A DNA stretch of 64,000 nt. It comes from Clostridium sp. (GTDB lineage: Bacteria; Bacillota; Clostridia; Clostridiales; Clostridiaceae). Made by a program: the position numbers and the translations under genes. The notes under the pieces were generated by a model. The model was not told where the DNA came from and did no database searches. It saw nothing but the letters and a program-made list of their open reading frames with translations. The DNA lies in NCBI RefSeq assembly GCF_017888565.1, contig NZ_JAGHFX010000049.1:16129-80128 (forward strand), given 5' to 3'. Shown in pieces: positions 34,120-43,972 of this stretch; position 1 is the stretch's first letter; each line of letters begins with the position of its first letter.

Positions 34120-36134
34120 GTAATTCATATAATACAAATAATAAAAGAATATCTAGTAAGTTAACTTTTGATTCTGGTGAGAAGTTTTCAGGTAAAATAA
34201 TTAAAAAAGATGATAAAAATGAAGTTACTATAAAGCTAATAGATGGTTGGGAATTTTCTGCACAAATAGATGGAGATGTAGAAGGATTAGAAAGTGGATT
34301 ACAAAGATTTCAAGTTGAAGGCTTTATTGATGGAAAACTAAAGTTAAAAGTTATTGCTAAGAATATCAAAGGTGATGAGTTAGCTCAAGGTGAGTTTAAT
34401 GATATAATTTCTAGTTCAGGGCTAGGTAAAGAGGATGTTACTTTATTAAAATCAATGTTAAAGTTTGATATTCCTCTTACTAAGGAAAATATAAGAGAAA
34501 TTAAGGGATTAATTCAATTTTTAGATAAAATACAAGCAAATCCAAAGGAAATAGATGAATTTATATCTAAGTATTTAATGGGGAAAGGAATATCTCAAAA
34601 TAGCAAAGAAGGAATAAAAATTAATAATGTATTAAAAGAGTTTTTTGTAGAGTTTAAAACTTTATCTCATGAGGATATTTTATTGTTTATTGAAAATGAT
34701 ATGGAGTTTAATAAGGAAAATATAAAAGGATATAATAATTTATTTAAAGGAAAAGAAAATATATTAAAAGTACTTGATAACATTTCTAATTCAATACCTG
34801 AACTTAATGAATTTTCAAAGGATAATATGATAAAAAGTAATTTAAAGCAAGGTATTGAAGGATTAGATACTAGTACTATAAGTCCTAAATCTATAGATGT
34901 AGATGGACAAAATATACAAGAACAAAGAATTACAAAAACACCACAATATATTAATGGGCAAGAGGCAAGTGTAAATAATAAATTAGCTAATGATGTTTAT
35001 CAAAAAAGTGATATGGGAAATGCTAAAGTTAGTATTTTATCTATTCTTAAATCTATATCAGGACAAAGTGAAGAGTTACTTAATACATCCTTAAAAGATA
35101 TAATAAGCAATAGAAGAATGGAATTCACAAGTAGTGAATTTGATAGGGTTTTCAATTTAATAAATACTATAAAACCAGAAGAATTAATAAATAAGCTTAA
35201 AGAAACTATATTTGAATTTAATGAAATTGGTGCCAAAAACATAATAGATGATTTTAGTGATTATTTAAATAAAGCTAATAATGAAACTTTAGGTGTAAAA
35301 GAGGCGTTAGATTTTAGCAAAGGACAATTAGAAAAGGTACTTTCAAGTGTTATTGGAAATGATGTAACATTAACAGAAGAGGAATTTTTAAAATTAAAAG
35401 ATGTTATTAATTTAAAGAATCAAGAAATTATAGATAGTGATACTAAACAAGGTCAAAAGGTAAATGATTTAGCAAAAGATATATTAACTAAAGATAATAT
35501 TATTGGAATTAATAGTAGTAATATTGATAAAGTAAATATAAATGAAAATAATATAATAAGCAAAAATCTAACTACAAGTATTCCTAAGAAAGAATTAGTA
35601 GAAGCTTCATTAAATAAAGTAGCTGAAGGTAATAAAGAAATAATTAAAGATTTAATATCTAATTTAAAAAGCGAATCAGTAATATCAGAGAAAATTTTAG
35701 ATATTATAAAAAATAACATTAGTGATATAAAAGTATTTAATAAAATAAGCTCAGAATATTATTATGCAGATATTCCAATTAATATAAAGGAAAGAGAATA
35801 TCCTTGCAAGATAATAGTAAAGGATAATAGAAAAGAAGGTAAAAAGATAGATAGTACAAATGTTAAGATGGTAGTTACTGTTGAAACTAAGAATTTAGGT
35901 ATAATAGATGGTTATATGCAAGTATTAGATAAAAAAATAAATATAGAATTAAAATGTGAAGAAAGATTTGTTAAAATAATTGATATGACAAAGATAAAGT
36001 TAGTTAATAATATAGAAAACATGGGTTTTTTAGTTAATGTGAAAGTATCTAAGAAAGAAAATGAAGTTTCCTTAACAACATGTAGAGATTTCTTCAGTTC
36101 AAATGCTGGAATATCCCTTGATAGGAGAGTATAA
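34098..36134 (+). CDS. FliK-like (hook-length control-like) protein, YlqG-type
   Basis: A 678-residue protein. The N-terminal ~85 residues form a small beta domain (FSGKIIKKDDKNEVTIKLIDG). A long Asn/Lys/Ile-rich, low-complexity helical middle (90-540) follows. The C-terminal ~120 residues have the pattern of the flagellar hook-length domain: YADIPINIKEREYPCKI, LGIIDGYMQVLDKKINIEL, LVNNIENMGFLVNVKV. The next gene encodes a FlhB C-terminal-like protein, a pairing known as ylqG-ylqH in B. subtilis, which supports the call. RBS GAGGTGAAG precedes ATG 34098. No flagellar gene is otherwise present. FliK similarity is inferred from pattern only. Confidence 0.55.
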   Translation: MPGVFNVGNSYNTNNKRISSKLTFDSGEKFSGKIIKKDDKNEVTIKLIDGWEFSAQIDGDVEGLESGLQRFQVEGFIDGKLKLKVIAKNIKGDELAQGEFNDIISSSGLGKEDVTLLKSMLKFDIPLTKENIREIKGLIQFLDKIQANPKEIDEFISKYLMGKGISQNSKEGIKINNVLKEFFVEFKTLSHEDILLFIENDMEFNKENIKGYNNLFKGKENILKVLDNISNSIPELNEFSKDNMIKSNLKQGIEGLDTSTISPKSIDVDGQNIQEQRITKTPQYINGQEASVNNKLANDVYQKSDMGNAKVSILSILKSISGQSEELLNTSLKDIISNRRMEFTSSEFDRVFNLINTIKPEELINKLKETIFEFNEIGAKNIIDDFSDYLNKANNETLGVKEALDFSKGQLEKVLSSVIGNDVTLTEEEFLKLKDVINLKNQEIIDSDTKQGQKVNDLAKDILTKDNIIGINSSNIDKVNINENNIISKNLTTSIPKKELVEASLNKVAEGNKEIIKDLISNLKSESVISEKILDIIKNNISDIKVFNKISSEYYYADIPINIKEREYPCKIIVKDNRKEGKKIDSTNVKMVVTVETKNLGIIDGYMQVLDKKINIELKCEERFVKIIDMTKIKLVNNIENMGFLVNVKVSKKENEVSLTTCRDFFSSNAGISLDRRV

Positions 36135-36156
36135 ACTAAATATCTTAGGAGGAGAA

Positions 36157-36411
36157 ATGAAATATAGAAAAAAAGCAGCAGCTTTAAAATATGAAGAAAA
36201 TTTAATGGCTCCAACTGTTACTGCAAGTGGTATGGGACATATTGCAGATAAAATACTTGAAAAAGCAGAGGAAAATGACGTTCCTATAGTGTATAATAAG
36301 GAATTGACAGATCTGCTTTGTAATGTAGATATAGGTGAGTATATACCATCTGATCTTTATGAAGCGGTAGCTCATATAATTGCATATGTGACAGACTTAG
36401 ATAGTTTTTAG
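36157..36411 (+). CDS. FlhB C-terminal domain protein (FlhX/YlqH-like)
   Basis: An 84-residue protein equal to the cytoplasmic C-terminal domain of the type III export gate FlhB: AAALKYEENLMAPTVTASG, ADKILEKAEENDVPIVYN, DIGEYIPSDLYEAVAHIIA. The autocleavage motif NPTH of full FlhB is missing; the protein begins where cleaved FlhB-CC would. Start 36157 has AGGAGGAG in front; the longer frame lacks an RBS. It follows the FliK-like gene by 22 bases. FlhX proteins can replace cleaved FlhB-C in some species; here no export apparatus is seen in the window. Confidence 0.85.
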   Translation: MKYRKKAAALKYEENLMAPTVTASGMGHIADKILEKAEENDVPIVYNKELTDLLCNVDIGEYIPSDLYEAVAHIIAYVTDLDSF

Positions 36412-36543
36412 ATGGATAAAAGTAAATAAATACTTAATATGCTTTTGAAATATGGGCTTTCATATTAGTTTAATAAATAATATTATATAGGTAACCTAAT
36501 ATATAATGTTAAGAAATTTATGTCAGAAAGGTGAGTAGATTAA

Positions 36544-37230
36544 ATGGCTTTATATGCTATTTCAGATCTTCATCTTGCTTTTACAACAGACAAACCAATG
36601 GACATATTTGGAGCAAAGTGGCTTAAGCATGATGAAAAGATAAAAGAAAATTGGATAAAAAAAATTACAGATGAAGATACAGTGCTTATAGCTGGAGATA
36701 TATCCTGGTCAATGAGATCAGATGAAAGTAAAGTTGATTTAGATTGGATAGATGCGTTACCAGGAAAGAAGATAATTTCTAAGGGAAACCATGATTATTG
36801 GTGGGGTGGAATATCAAAGCTTAATAGAATGTATGAAAATACGAAATTTCTTCAAAATAATTTTTATACTTACGAGGATTATGCTATTTGTGGATCTAGA
36901 GGTTGGATTTTAGAAGGTAGTGATAGATTTACTGAAAAGGATAAAAAAATATTTGATAGAGAAATTATAAGATTAAGGCTTTCATTAGATAAGGCAAAAG
37001 AAGCAGGATATGAAAATATAGTAGTTATGATACACTATCCCCCAATGAATGAGAAAAGAGAAAGTTCAGCATTTACTGATTTATTTAAAGAGTATGGAGT
37101 AAAAAAAGTAATATATGGACATTTACATGGACCTTCATTAGCAAATGTTCTTAATGGAGAACATGAAGGAATTGAATATTTAATGACAGCATGTGATTTT
37201 TTAAATTTCGATCCAAAAAAAATATTATAA
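36544..37230 (+). CDS. Calcineurin-like metallophosphoesterase
   Basis: A 228-residue protein with all metal-binding motifs of the family: ISDLHL (DxH), AGDISW (GD), KGNHDYWW (GNHD), VMIHYPP, and YGHLHG (GHxH). Two divalent metals should hydrolyse a phosphoester. Members of this clostridial group with the GHLHGPSLAN end are uncharacterised. RBS AAGGTGAG precedes ATG 36544. Monocistronic with a strong terminator. Cytoplasmic. Confidence 0.93.
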   Translation: MALYAISDLHLAFTTDKPMDIFGAKWLKHDEKIKENWIKKITDEDTVLIAGDISWSMRSDESKVDLDWIDALPGKKIISKGNHDYWWGGISKLNRMYENTKFLQNNFYTYEDYAICGSRGWILEGSDRFTEKDKKIFDREIIRLRLSLDKAKEAGYENIVVMIHYPPMNEKRESSAFTDLFKEYGVKKVIYGHLHGPSLANVLNGEHEGIEYLMTACDFLNFDPKKIL

Positions 37231-37280
37231 AAAATAAACTATAAAGTATATTATTAAATTTACTTTATAGTTTATTTTTT
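37229..37280 (+). terminator. Terminator after the phosphoesterase gene
   Basis: An 18-base stem (37231-37248 with 37261-37278, core AATAAACTATAAAGTA) has a 12-base loop and a T-run. Confidence 0.92.
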
Positions 37281-37337
37281 ATATACCCTTTTTAAAGATG
37301 AAAATTTAAGGAATTACGAAAATTGTGAAAATTAGGA

Positions 37338-37367
37338 TTGACATTATCAACCGAATTAAGGTAAAAT
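37338..37367 (+). promoter_or_regulatory. Promoter of the GH89 gene
   Basis: TTGACA (37338-37343), 18-base spacer, TAAAAT (37362-37367). It predicts a leader of about 150 bases. Confidence 0.75.
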
Positions 37368-37422
37368 TTTCTATGTAAATGAATACAAATCAAATTAGCG
37401 TGTAACTATCAGAATAGGCATT

Positions 37423-37460
37423 AGCTAAAAAGAGAAGACTCTCTTTTTAGCTTTTTTTTT
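37423..37460 (+). terminator. Leader terminator (attenuator candidate) upstream of the GH89 gene
   Basis: AGCTAAAAAGAGA (37423-37435) pairs perfectly with TCTCTTTTTAGCT (37440-37452), with a 4-base loop and nine T residues. It lies after the GH89 promoter and before its RBS, and the upstream gene already has its own terminator. This makes it a probable regulated terminator. Confidence 0.85.
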
Positions 37461-37523
37461 ATTACTTTAAGATTTGTATATTCGTTTAAAAAATAATTTA
37501 AACCCTTAAGGAGGAAATTATTA

Positions 37524-40500
37524 ATGAAAAACGTTAAAAAGCATATAGCTAAAGCCCTAGCTATAACCATTACTTCAAGTATGCTTACTTCTATACCATT
37601 TGAAGTACAAGCTTCTGTAGGTAATAAAATAAGTGCTGATAATATAAAGATATCAGCGAAAAGCAATACTTCTGGCCATGATGTAGAGCTTGCTGTTGAT
37701 GGTGATCCAAATACTTATTGGGAATCATCAAATCATTATAGATGGGTAGAATTAGATTTAGATGGAACATATGATTTATCAGGAATTAAGTTAGTTAATA
37801 AAACCAATGGATATTATAATTATAATATTTATGTGACAACTGATGGAGAAAATTATACAAAAGTTGCATATAAAGATAACGAAGAAAAGGCAACAGTTGA
37901 AGGTGATTTATATAATTTAAATAATGTTAAGGCATCTAAGATAAGAATAGATGTAACATTCAGTTCAGAGAATAATGATTCAAATATAGCTGAAGTTGAA
38001 CTATATGGTGAAAAAGTTTCAGATGTAAAGCCAGAAGAAAAAGCTATAAGTGTAGAGAACTTTAGTGAAACAAAATGGGCAGAAGAATATAATAAATTTG
38101 AAAATAATCAAGATTATGCATCTCAAAAGACAATAAAAGAAATGCATGATATGGTAGGAAGAGTTATTGGAGATGAATACAAAGATAAGTTCCAATTTGA
38201 GTTAATAAGCCAAACTTCATCAGGAACAGATGTTTTTGAAGTTGAGGATGGGGCTGATGGAAAGGTAGTAGTTAGAGGAAATGATGGTGTATCACTTGCA
38301 TCAGGATTCAATTATTATTTAAAAAATTATGCAAAGGTTATGTACAACCCTATAATGGGATCAAATTTAAATATGCCAGAAGTTTTACCTAGTGTTGGAG
38401 AAAAGGTTGTGATAGATACACCATATGAACAAAGATATTCTTTAAACTTTTGTACTTATTCATATACAATGGCATTTTGGGATTGGAATGAGTATGAAGC
38501 ATTTTTAGATTGGTCAGCAATGAATGGATACAACTTAATTTTAGATATTGTTGGACAAGAGGAAGTTTTAAGAAGAACTTTAAATAAATTTGGATATTCA
38601 GATGAAGAAATAAAAGAATATATATCAGGTCCAGGTTATTTTGCATGGTTCTATATGCAAAACATGACAAGCTTTGGAGGACCATTACCAAATAGTTGGT
38701 TTGAAGATAGAACAGAGCTTGGAAGAAAAATGCATGATAGAATGCAAACTCTAGGTATAACACCAGTACTTCAAGGATATTCAGGTGGTGTTCCTTTAGA
38801 TTTTACTGAGAAAAATCCAGATGCTCAAGTTATTAAACAAGGTGAGTGGTGTGGTTTCGATAGACCTGACATGCTTAGAACCTATGTGGCAGAAGGCGAA
38901 GAGGATTACTTTGCAAAAGTTGCAGATGCATTTTATGAAGCACAAAAAGAAGTTTTTGGTGAAGTAAGCGATTACTATGCTGTTGATCCATTTCATGAAG
39001 GTGGAAATACTGGAGGATTAGATAATGGCACAATTTATTCAACAGTTCAAAATAAAATGTTAGAGCATGACGAAGATGCAATATGGGTAATTCAGCACTG
39101 GCAAGGAAATCCGGATAATGCAAAGCTTTCAGGTCTTAATAAAGAGCACTCATTAATATTAGATCTTAATTCAGACTTAAATCCAGACTGGCAAAGGTTT
39201 GACAACCAAGATTTACCTTGGGTATGGAATATGCTTCATAACTTTGGTGGAAGAATGGGATTAGATGGGCAGCCGGAAATATTAGCGAATAATATCCCAA
39301 GTGCCTATGCAAATTCAGAAAACATGAAGGGGATAGGTATTACTCCAGAAGCAATAAATAATAGTCCAATAGTTTATGAGTTAATTGGAGATATGATTTG
39401 GACAAGAGATGCTATAGATTTTAGACAATGGACTATGGATTATATTGAAAGAAGATATGGTAAGGAAAATGCTGATATTCAAGAAGCATGGAGAATATTA
39501 TTAGAAACTGCATATAAAAAGACAAATGATTACTATCAAGGAGCAGCAGAATCAGTAATAAATGCAAGACCAGATAAGCAAATCAATAGTGCTTCAACAT
39601 GGGGACATAGTAAAATACCTTATGATAAGGCAGAGTTAGAAAAAGCTTTAGAACTATTTATAAATGCATATGAGGATTTAAAAGGTAGTGAAGCATTTAT
39701 ATATGATTTCCTAGATGTAACAAAGCAAGTTTTAGCGAACTCCGCACAAGAATATCATAAAGAAATGGTTGCTGCTTATGATAACGGAGACATAAATAAC
39801 TTCAAAAAGATTTCTACTCATTTCCTAGAGTTAATAAAGCTTCAAGAAAATGTTTTATCTACTAGTCCAGAATTCTTAGTAGGAACATGGATAGAGCAGG
39901 CTAGAACTATGCTTGAAGGTGCAGATGATTGGACTATGGATTTATTTGAATTCAATGCAAGAGCCTTAATAACTACATGGGGGGATTATAAAAATGGTTC
40001 TTTAAAGGATTATTCAAATAGACAATGGGCTGGTTTAACTAATGATTTATATTATAAGAGATGGGAAATGTGGGTTAATAACGTAACAAATGAATTAGAA
40101 GGAAAACCTACTCAAAATATAAATTGGCATAAAGTTGAATATAAGTGGGCTAATGAAAAAACTACTGAAAATAATAAATATGCAACAACAGGTTCAGGAG
40201 AAGATTTAGGAGCTCTTGCAAAAGAAGCTATGGATAAATTCTCTGTAACTAATATGGAAGCATTCTTAGAAGGTGGATCAAGTGCAGTAGAGAAGGCTAA
40301 TATTGCACTAGGTAAAAACGTAATAATAGAAGGCGTTGAAACAGCTTCAGGATTCCCGGCATCTAATTTAACTGATGGAACTACAGGAAGTGCGTGGATG
40401 GCATCAGAAGCTAAATGGCCTGTTACAATGACAATAGATTTAGAAGAGGAAAAGAATCTTAACGGGATAGCTTTTGCTCCAAATCAAGCAGCAGGTGGAT

Positions 40501-43500
40501 TCCCAATAACTTATAAAGTAGAAGTTAGAAACGGAGATAATTGGAGTACTGTTGCAGAAACTATTGATGGTACTATTACAGGAACCATATCAATAGATTA
40601 CAAAGGAACTGCTAATGCTGTTAGATTTACTTTTAATAGTACAGATTCAACTCTAGTGCCAGAAATGAGAGAATTAATGGTATATGAAAGTGCAGAACAA
40701 AAAGTAGAATACGATAATATTGCTCTTAATAAAGCAGTAGATGTAAAAAATGTAGGTACAGATAGACCAGCATCAAATATAACAGATGGAGACGATAATA
40801 CATTCTGGTCTGCAACAAGTGAAGGAATAGGTGCTGAGATAACTGTAGATTTAGAAAAGAATGAAATGGTTGATTTAGTAGAGCTTGTTTTCGAAAAAGC
40901 AAAATTACCATTCCAATTTGAAGTGAGAGCAATTGAAGTGGACGGAACTGAAACAACTATTCTGGACAAAAAATCAGAAGTTAATGCACTTGAAAGAAGA
41001 TATCAAATTCCTGTAGGAAGGGAAATAAAAGGTATTAAATATATATTAACAGGTAAAAGTGGTGCTGGTGACTTTCCGGGGGCATGGGCAGCTTTAGCTG
41101 AAATTAAGGCTTTAAGAGAAAAAGAAGTTGTAGTTGAAGCAGTAAATGTAGCTTTAGACAAACCTGTAACAGGAAGTGAAGCACAAAGCGGAAAACCTCT
41201 TTCAAATATAACAGATGGAAAAGAGGATACATTATGGATATCAAATGGTGGAGTAATACCAGCAAATGCTCAAATTGATTTAATTAACTCGTATTTCGTT
41301 GAAAATATTGAGTTAACCTTTGAAAAGGAAGGGCTACCATTCCAATTCTATGTTGATGTAATTGACTCAAATGATGTAGTTCATACAGTATTAGATATGA
41401 GAGAAAATGATACAGTCATAGATCGTAAATACACAATACCTGTAGGAAAGAATATTAAATCTATAGATGTTAAAATAACTGGTAATAATGGACAAGGAAA
41501 TGCTTATTTAGCATGGCCAGCCATAGCAGAAGTTAAGGCTTACTCAAAGCCAGAAAATGTAGCTTTAAATGCAATAGTAAATCCAGATACAGGAGCAGCA
41601 TTAGTAGATGGAAATGAAACAAGTGGAATTGCAATAGAAGCAGAAGACGCTAAAGAATATGTTATAGACTTTGGTAAGATAGTGGATATTAACACAATTG
41701 AAACAATAGGTAAAGCAGATGGTGGATTAAAATACACAGTTGAGTATAGAAGTATGGAAGATGAAAATGAGTGGATAAGCTTCTTAGATAAGAGCGCTAA
41801 CACTAATGCCTCAGAAAAATTATTAACTGCATTAAAGAATCCAGTTACTACAAATGCAGTGAAAGTTAAGTTTATTAATGAGTCATTTATTATAAGTGAG
41901 TTTAAAGCTTATAAGGCAGATACAACAGGTAAGCTATTAACTTATATAGGTGAATTAGAAAAAACTTATAATAGTGCTATTGTTGGAGAGCTTTCAGGAC
42001 AATATCCACAAGAAGCTAAAGATGCATTATTATTAGCAATAAATGATGCAAAGGCTGCTTCAACCAAAGGAATTAATTCTATAGAAGTAGATCAAGAAAT
42101 AGCTAAACTTAAGACTGCGTTAAATAGTTTCTATTCACAAGTTGTTACAATTAATAGAAGACCTCTATTAACAGCAGTTAGCGATGCTAATATAGTATTA
42201 AATGCTTTAAAAGATACTTTAAATACAGATGAGAAATTAGAAAGTAAAGCTATAATAGATGATAGAATAGCTAAATTAGAAGCAGGAATAGCAGAAGCAA
42301 ATGGAGTTTATGAAACTAAGTCTGTAACTCAAGGACAATTAAATGAAGCTGAAGCTAAGTTAAGAATATTAATTGAGGAAGGCTATGCAGAATTAGATGC
42401 TCATAATAAATATAAGGTAGAGTTATCTATAGCAGAAGATCGAGTAAATAATGCAGTTGCTGGTGAAGGAAACGGACAGTATTTACAATCAGATATTGAT
42501 GTCTTAAAAGCAAGTATTATAAAGTTAAAAGCAGATTATGAAATAGCTAAAACTGTGGAAGAAGTAAATTCTATTACAGAATCACTAAAAAAAGCTGTAA
42601 AGGATTTTGAAGCAAAAGTTATAGAAGTTAATAAGGAATCATTAGCTAATGCAATATCAGATGCTGAAGAAGTTGTTAATAATGCAGAAGGAAAATATTA
42701 TTCCTCAGCAATCGAAGTATTTATAAATGAAATTAATAGTGCTAAGGCTATTTTTGATGATGCAAATGCTAGTCAATCATCAGTAAATAATGCAGTTAAA
42801 TCTTTATTAGATGCACAAGCTAAGCTATTAGAAGCAATTCTTCCAGATAAAACTGAATTAAAGAATTTAGTTAATGATGCAAATACTTTAGTTAAGAAAT
42901 TTCAAGGATATAATAGCTTAAAAGATTTAAAAGAAGAGTTAGAAGATGCAATTAAAAATGCTAATATTGTTATTGAAAATGAAAATGCAACAGCAGAGCA
43001 AATTTCAGAAGTAACTAATGTGTTAAAGAATAGTATTAGAAAATCAAATGATAGCATTAAAGAATTCGAATCAGTTTCAAAATCTGAGCTTCAAGATACT
43101 ATAGATAAAGCTGAAGCCTTAAATAAAAAGGATTATACAAAGAATAGTTATTCTGTGTTAGAAGAAGCTATTAAAGAAGCTAAAAAACTTATAAATAAAA
43201 AAGAGGTTACTCAAAGTGAGGTTGATGCAGCTACTGCAAGAATTAATAATGCTATAAAAAATCTTGTTAAGATTAATCAAGATAATAATGGCGGAAATAA
43301 TAACGGTGGAAGCAACAATAGCGGAAGTAATAACAGTGGAAACAATAATGGTTCAATCAATAATGGAAGCAATAACAGCGGTAACAACAATAACGAAAAT
43401 AGTAATTTACCACAAACAGGAGGTGCTTCACCTATAGTAACCTTAGTTTTAGGTAGTGCGGTTGCAGCAGCTGGTGGACTATTCTTAAAAAAGAAAAAAG

Positions 43501-43508
43501 AAGATTAA
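37524..43508 (+). CDS. Wall-anchored alpha-N-acetylglucosaminidase (GH89) with F5/8C and FIVAR modules
   Basis: A 1,994-residue secreted enzyme. Order: signal peptide (1-30), F5/8C/CBM32 module (about 40-165), GH89 catalytic region (about 180-915), F5/8C-like modules (about 927-1058, 1065-1200, 1208-1340, a divergent one 1342-1470), several FIVAR-like helical repeats (about 1475-1915), an Asn/Gly/Ser linker (1920-1961), LPQTG (1962-1966), a membrane span and KKKKED tail. Catalytic glutamates by analogy with C. perfringens CpGH89 are E492 (DPFHEGG) and E609 (GITPEA). It removes terminal alpha-GlcNAc, as on gastric mucin or heparan. It should be fixed to peptidoglycan by a sortase, none of which is in view. 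RBS AAGGAGGAAA. Confidence 0.95.
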   Translation: MKNVKKHIAKALAITITSSMLTSIPFEVQASVGNKISADNIKISAKSNTSGHDVELAVDGDPNTYWESSNHYRWVELDLDGTYDLSGIKLVNKTNGYYNYNIYVTTDGENYTKVAYKDNEEKATVEGDLYNLNNVKASKIRIDVTFSSENNDSNIAEVELYGEKVSDVKPEEKAISVENFSETKWAEEYNKFENNQDYASQKTIKEMHDMVGRVIGDEYKDKFQFELISQTSSGTDVFEVEDGADGKVVVRGNDGVSLASGFNYYLKNYAKVMYNPIMGSNLNMPEVLPSVGEKVVIDTPYEQRYSLNFCTYSYTMAFWDWNEYEAFLDWSAMNGYNLILDIVGQEEVLRRTLNKFGYSDEEIKEYISGPGYFAWFYMQNMTSFGGPLPNSWFEDRTELGRKMHDRMQTLGITPVLQGYSGGVPLDFTEKNPDAQVIKQGEWCGFDRPDMLRTYVAEGEEDYFAKVADAFYEAQKEVFGEVSDYYAVDPFHEGGNTGGLDNGTIYSTVQNKMLEHDEDAIWVIQHWQGNPDNAKLSGLNKEHSLILDLNSDLNPDWQRFDNQDLPWVWNMLHNFGGRMGLDGQPEILANNIPSAYANSENMKGIGITPEAINNSPIVYELIGDMIWTRDAIDFRQWTMDYIERRYGKENADIQEAWRILLETAYKKTNDYYQGAAESVINARPDKQINSASTWGHSKIPYDKAELEKALELFINAYEDLKGSEAFIYDFLDVTKQVLANSAQEYHKEMVAAYDNGDINNFKKISTHFLELIKLQENVLSTSPEFLVGTWIEQARTMLEGADDWTMDLFEFNARALITTWGDYKNGSLKDYSNRQWAGLTNDLYYKRWEMWVNNVTNELEGKPTQNINWHKVEYKWANEKTTENNKYATTGSGEDLGALAKEAMDKFSVTNMEAFLEGGSSAVEKANIALGKNVIIEGVETASGFPASNLTDGTTGSAWMASEAKWPVTMTIDLEEEKNLNGIAFAPNQAAGGFPITYKVEVRNGDNWSTVAETIDGTITGTISIDYKGTANAVRFTFNSTDSTLVPEMRELMVYESAEQKVEYDNIALNKAVDVKNVGTDRPASNITDGDDNTFWSATSEGIGAEITVDLEKNEMVDLVELVFEKAKLPFQFEVRAIEVDGTETTILDKKSEVNALERRYQIPVGREIKGIKYILTGKSGAGDFPGAWAALAEIKALREKEVVVEAVNVALDKPVTGSEAQSGKPLSNITDGKEDTLWISNGGVIPANAQIDLINSYFVENIELTFEKEGLPFQFYVDVIDSNDVVHTVLDMRENDTVIDRKYTIPVGKNIKSIDVKITGNNGQGNAYLAWPAIAEVKAYSKPENVALNAIVNPDTGAALVDGNETSGIAIEAEDAKEYVIDFGKIVDINTIETIGKADGGLKYTVEYRSMEDENEWISFLDKSANTNASEKLLTALKNPVTTNAVKVKFINESFIISEFKAYKADTTGKLLTYIGELEKTYNSAIVGELSGQYPQEAKDALLLAINDAKAASTKGINSIEVDQEIAKLKTALNSFYSQVVTINRRPLLTAVSDANIVLNALKDTLNTDEKLESKAIIDDRIAKLEAGIAEANGVYETKSVTQGQLNEAEAKLRILIEEGYAELDAHNKYKVELSIAEDRVNNAVAGEGNGQYLQSDIDVLKASIIKLKADYEIAKTVEEVNSITESLKKAVKDFEAKVIEVNKESLANAISDAEEVVNNAEGKYYSSAIEVFINEINSAKAIFDDANASQSSVNNAVKSLLDAQAKLLEAILPDKTELKNLVNDANTLVKKFQGYNSLKDLKEELEDAIKNANIVIENENATAEQISEVTNVLKNSIRKSNDSIKEFESVSKSELQDTIDKAEALNKKDYTKNSYSVLEEAIKEAKKLINKKEVTQSEVDAATARINNAIKNLVKINQDNNGGNNNGGSNNSGSNNSGNNNGSINNGSNNSGNNNNENSNLPQTGGASPIVTLVLGSAVAAAGGLFLKKKKED
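43284..43406 (+). repeat. Asn/Gly/Ser codon repeats in the GH89 wall linker
   Basis: Imperfect tandem AATAAC/GGTGGA/AGCAAC-type repeats code for a flexible GNNNGS-type linker before the LPQTG signal. Such tracts can change length by slippage. Confidence 0.75.
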
Positions 43509-43522
43509 TATAAAGTAAATTT

Positions 43523-43560
43523 ATCTACATCTTAGTGATAACTAGGATGTAGATTTTTTT
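43523..43560 (+). terminator. Terminator after the GH89 gene
   Basis: ATCTACATCTTAG (43523-43535) pairs over 13 bases with CTAGGATGTAGAT (43542-43554, one G-U), with a loop TGATAA and T-run. Confidence 0.92.
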
Positions 43561-43675
43561 ATTAAAAAATTACATTTAATTAGAGTGGCTTACTAGATAT
43601 TTATATAAAAATACTATTATATGTTAAAAAACTAACAAAATTTTATAAATAATTGATATAATGGGTCAAGAGTTA

Positions 43676-43703
43676 TTGACATTCAATATCAATTGATTAT
43701 AAT
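43676..43703 (+). promoter_or_regulatory. feoAB promoter with weak Fur-box-like spacer
   Basis: TTGACA (43676-43681), 16-base spacer, TATAAT (43698-43703). The spacer (AATATCAATTGATTAT) resembles a Fur box, less clearly than the other sites in this window. Confidence 0.6.
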
Positions 43704-43738
43704 TATAAATATAGAAAATAATGTAAGGGGGAGATTGC

Positions 43739-43960
43739 ATGACTATTTACAACATGAAAGTAGGTCAAACTGGTACAGTTAGGGATATAGTAGGGGATCC
43801 AAGGCTAGCGAAGAGGTTAAAAGCTTTAGGTTGTGTAAAGGGGACACAAGTAAAGATTAAGTTAATTGCACCACTTGGAGATCCAATATTAATATCTTTT
43901 AGGGGATTTGACTTAGCTATTAGAAAGAATGATGCAAAAAATATATATTTAAATGTTTAA
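43739..43960 (+). CDS. feoA: Ferrous iron transport protein FeoA
   Basis: A 73-residue SH3-like cytoplasmic protein (VGQTGTVRDIVGDPRLAKRLKALGCVKGT...APLGDPILISFRG) that supports FeoB-driven Fe(II) uptake. The segments PLGDP and LAIRK are family signatures. RBS AGGGGGAG precedes ATG 43739; feoB starts 12 bases later. Anaerobes rely on Feo because iron is in the ferrous state. Confidence 0.95.
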   Translation: MTIYNMKVGQTGTVRDIVGDPRLAKRLKALGCVKGTQVKIKLIAPLGDPILISFRGFDLAIRKNDAKNIYLNV

Positions 43961-43972
43961 GGAGATGGGGAA

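Noticed and set aside
38123..39123. Minus-strand ORFs inside the GH89 gene
   Set aside because: No RBS, biased Leu/His-rich composition typical of antisense frames, and full overlap with a conserved catalytic domain.
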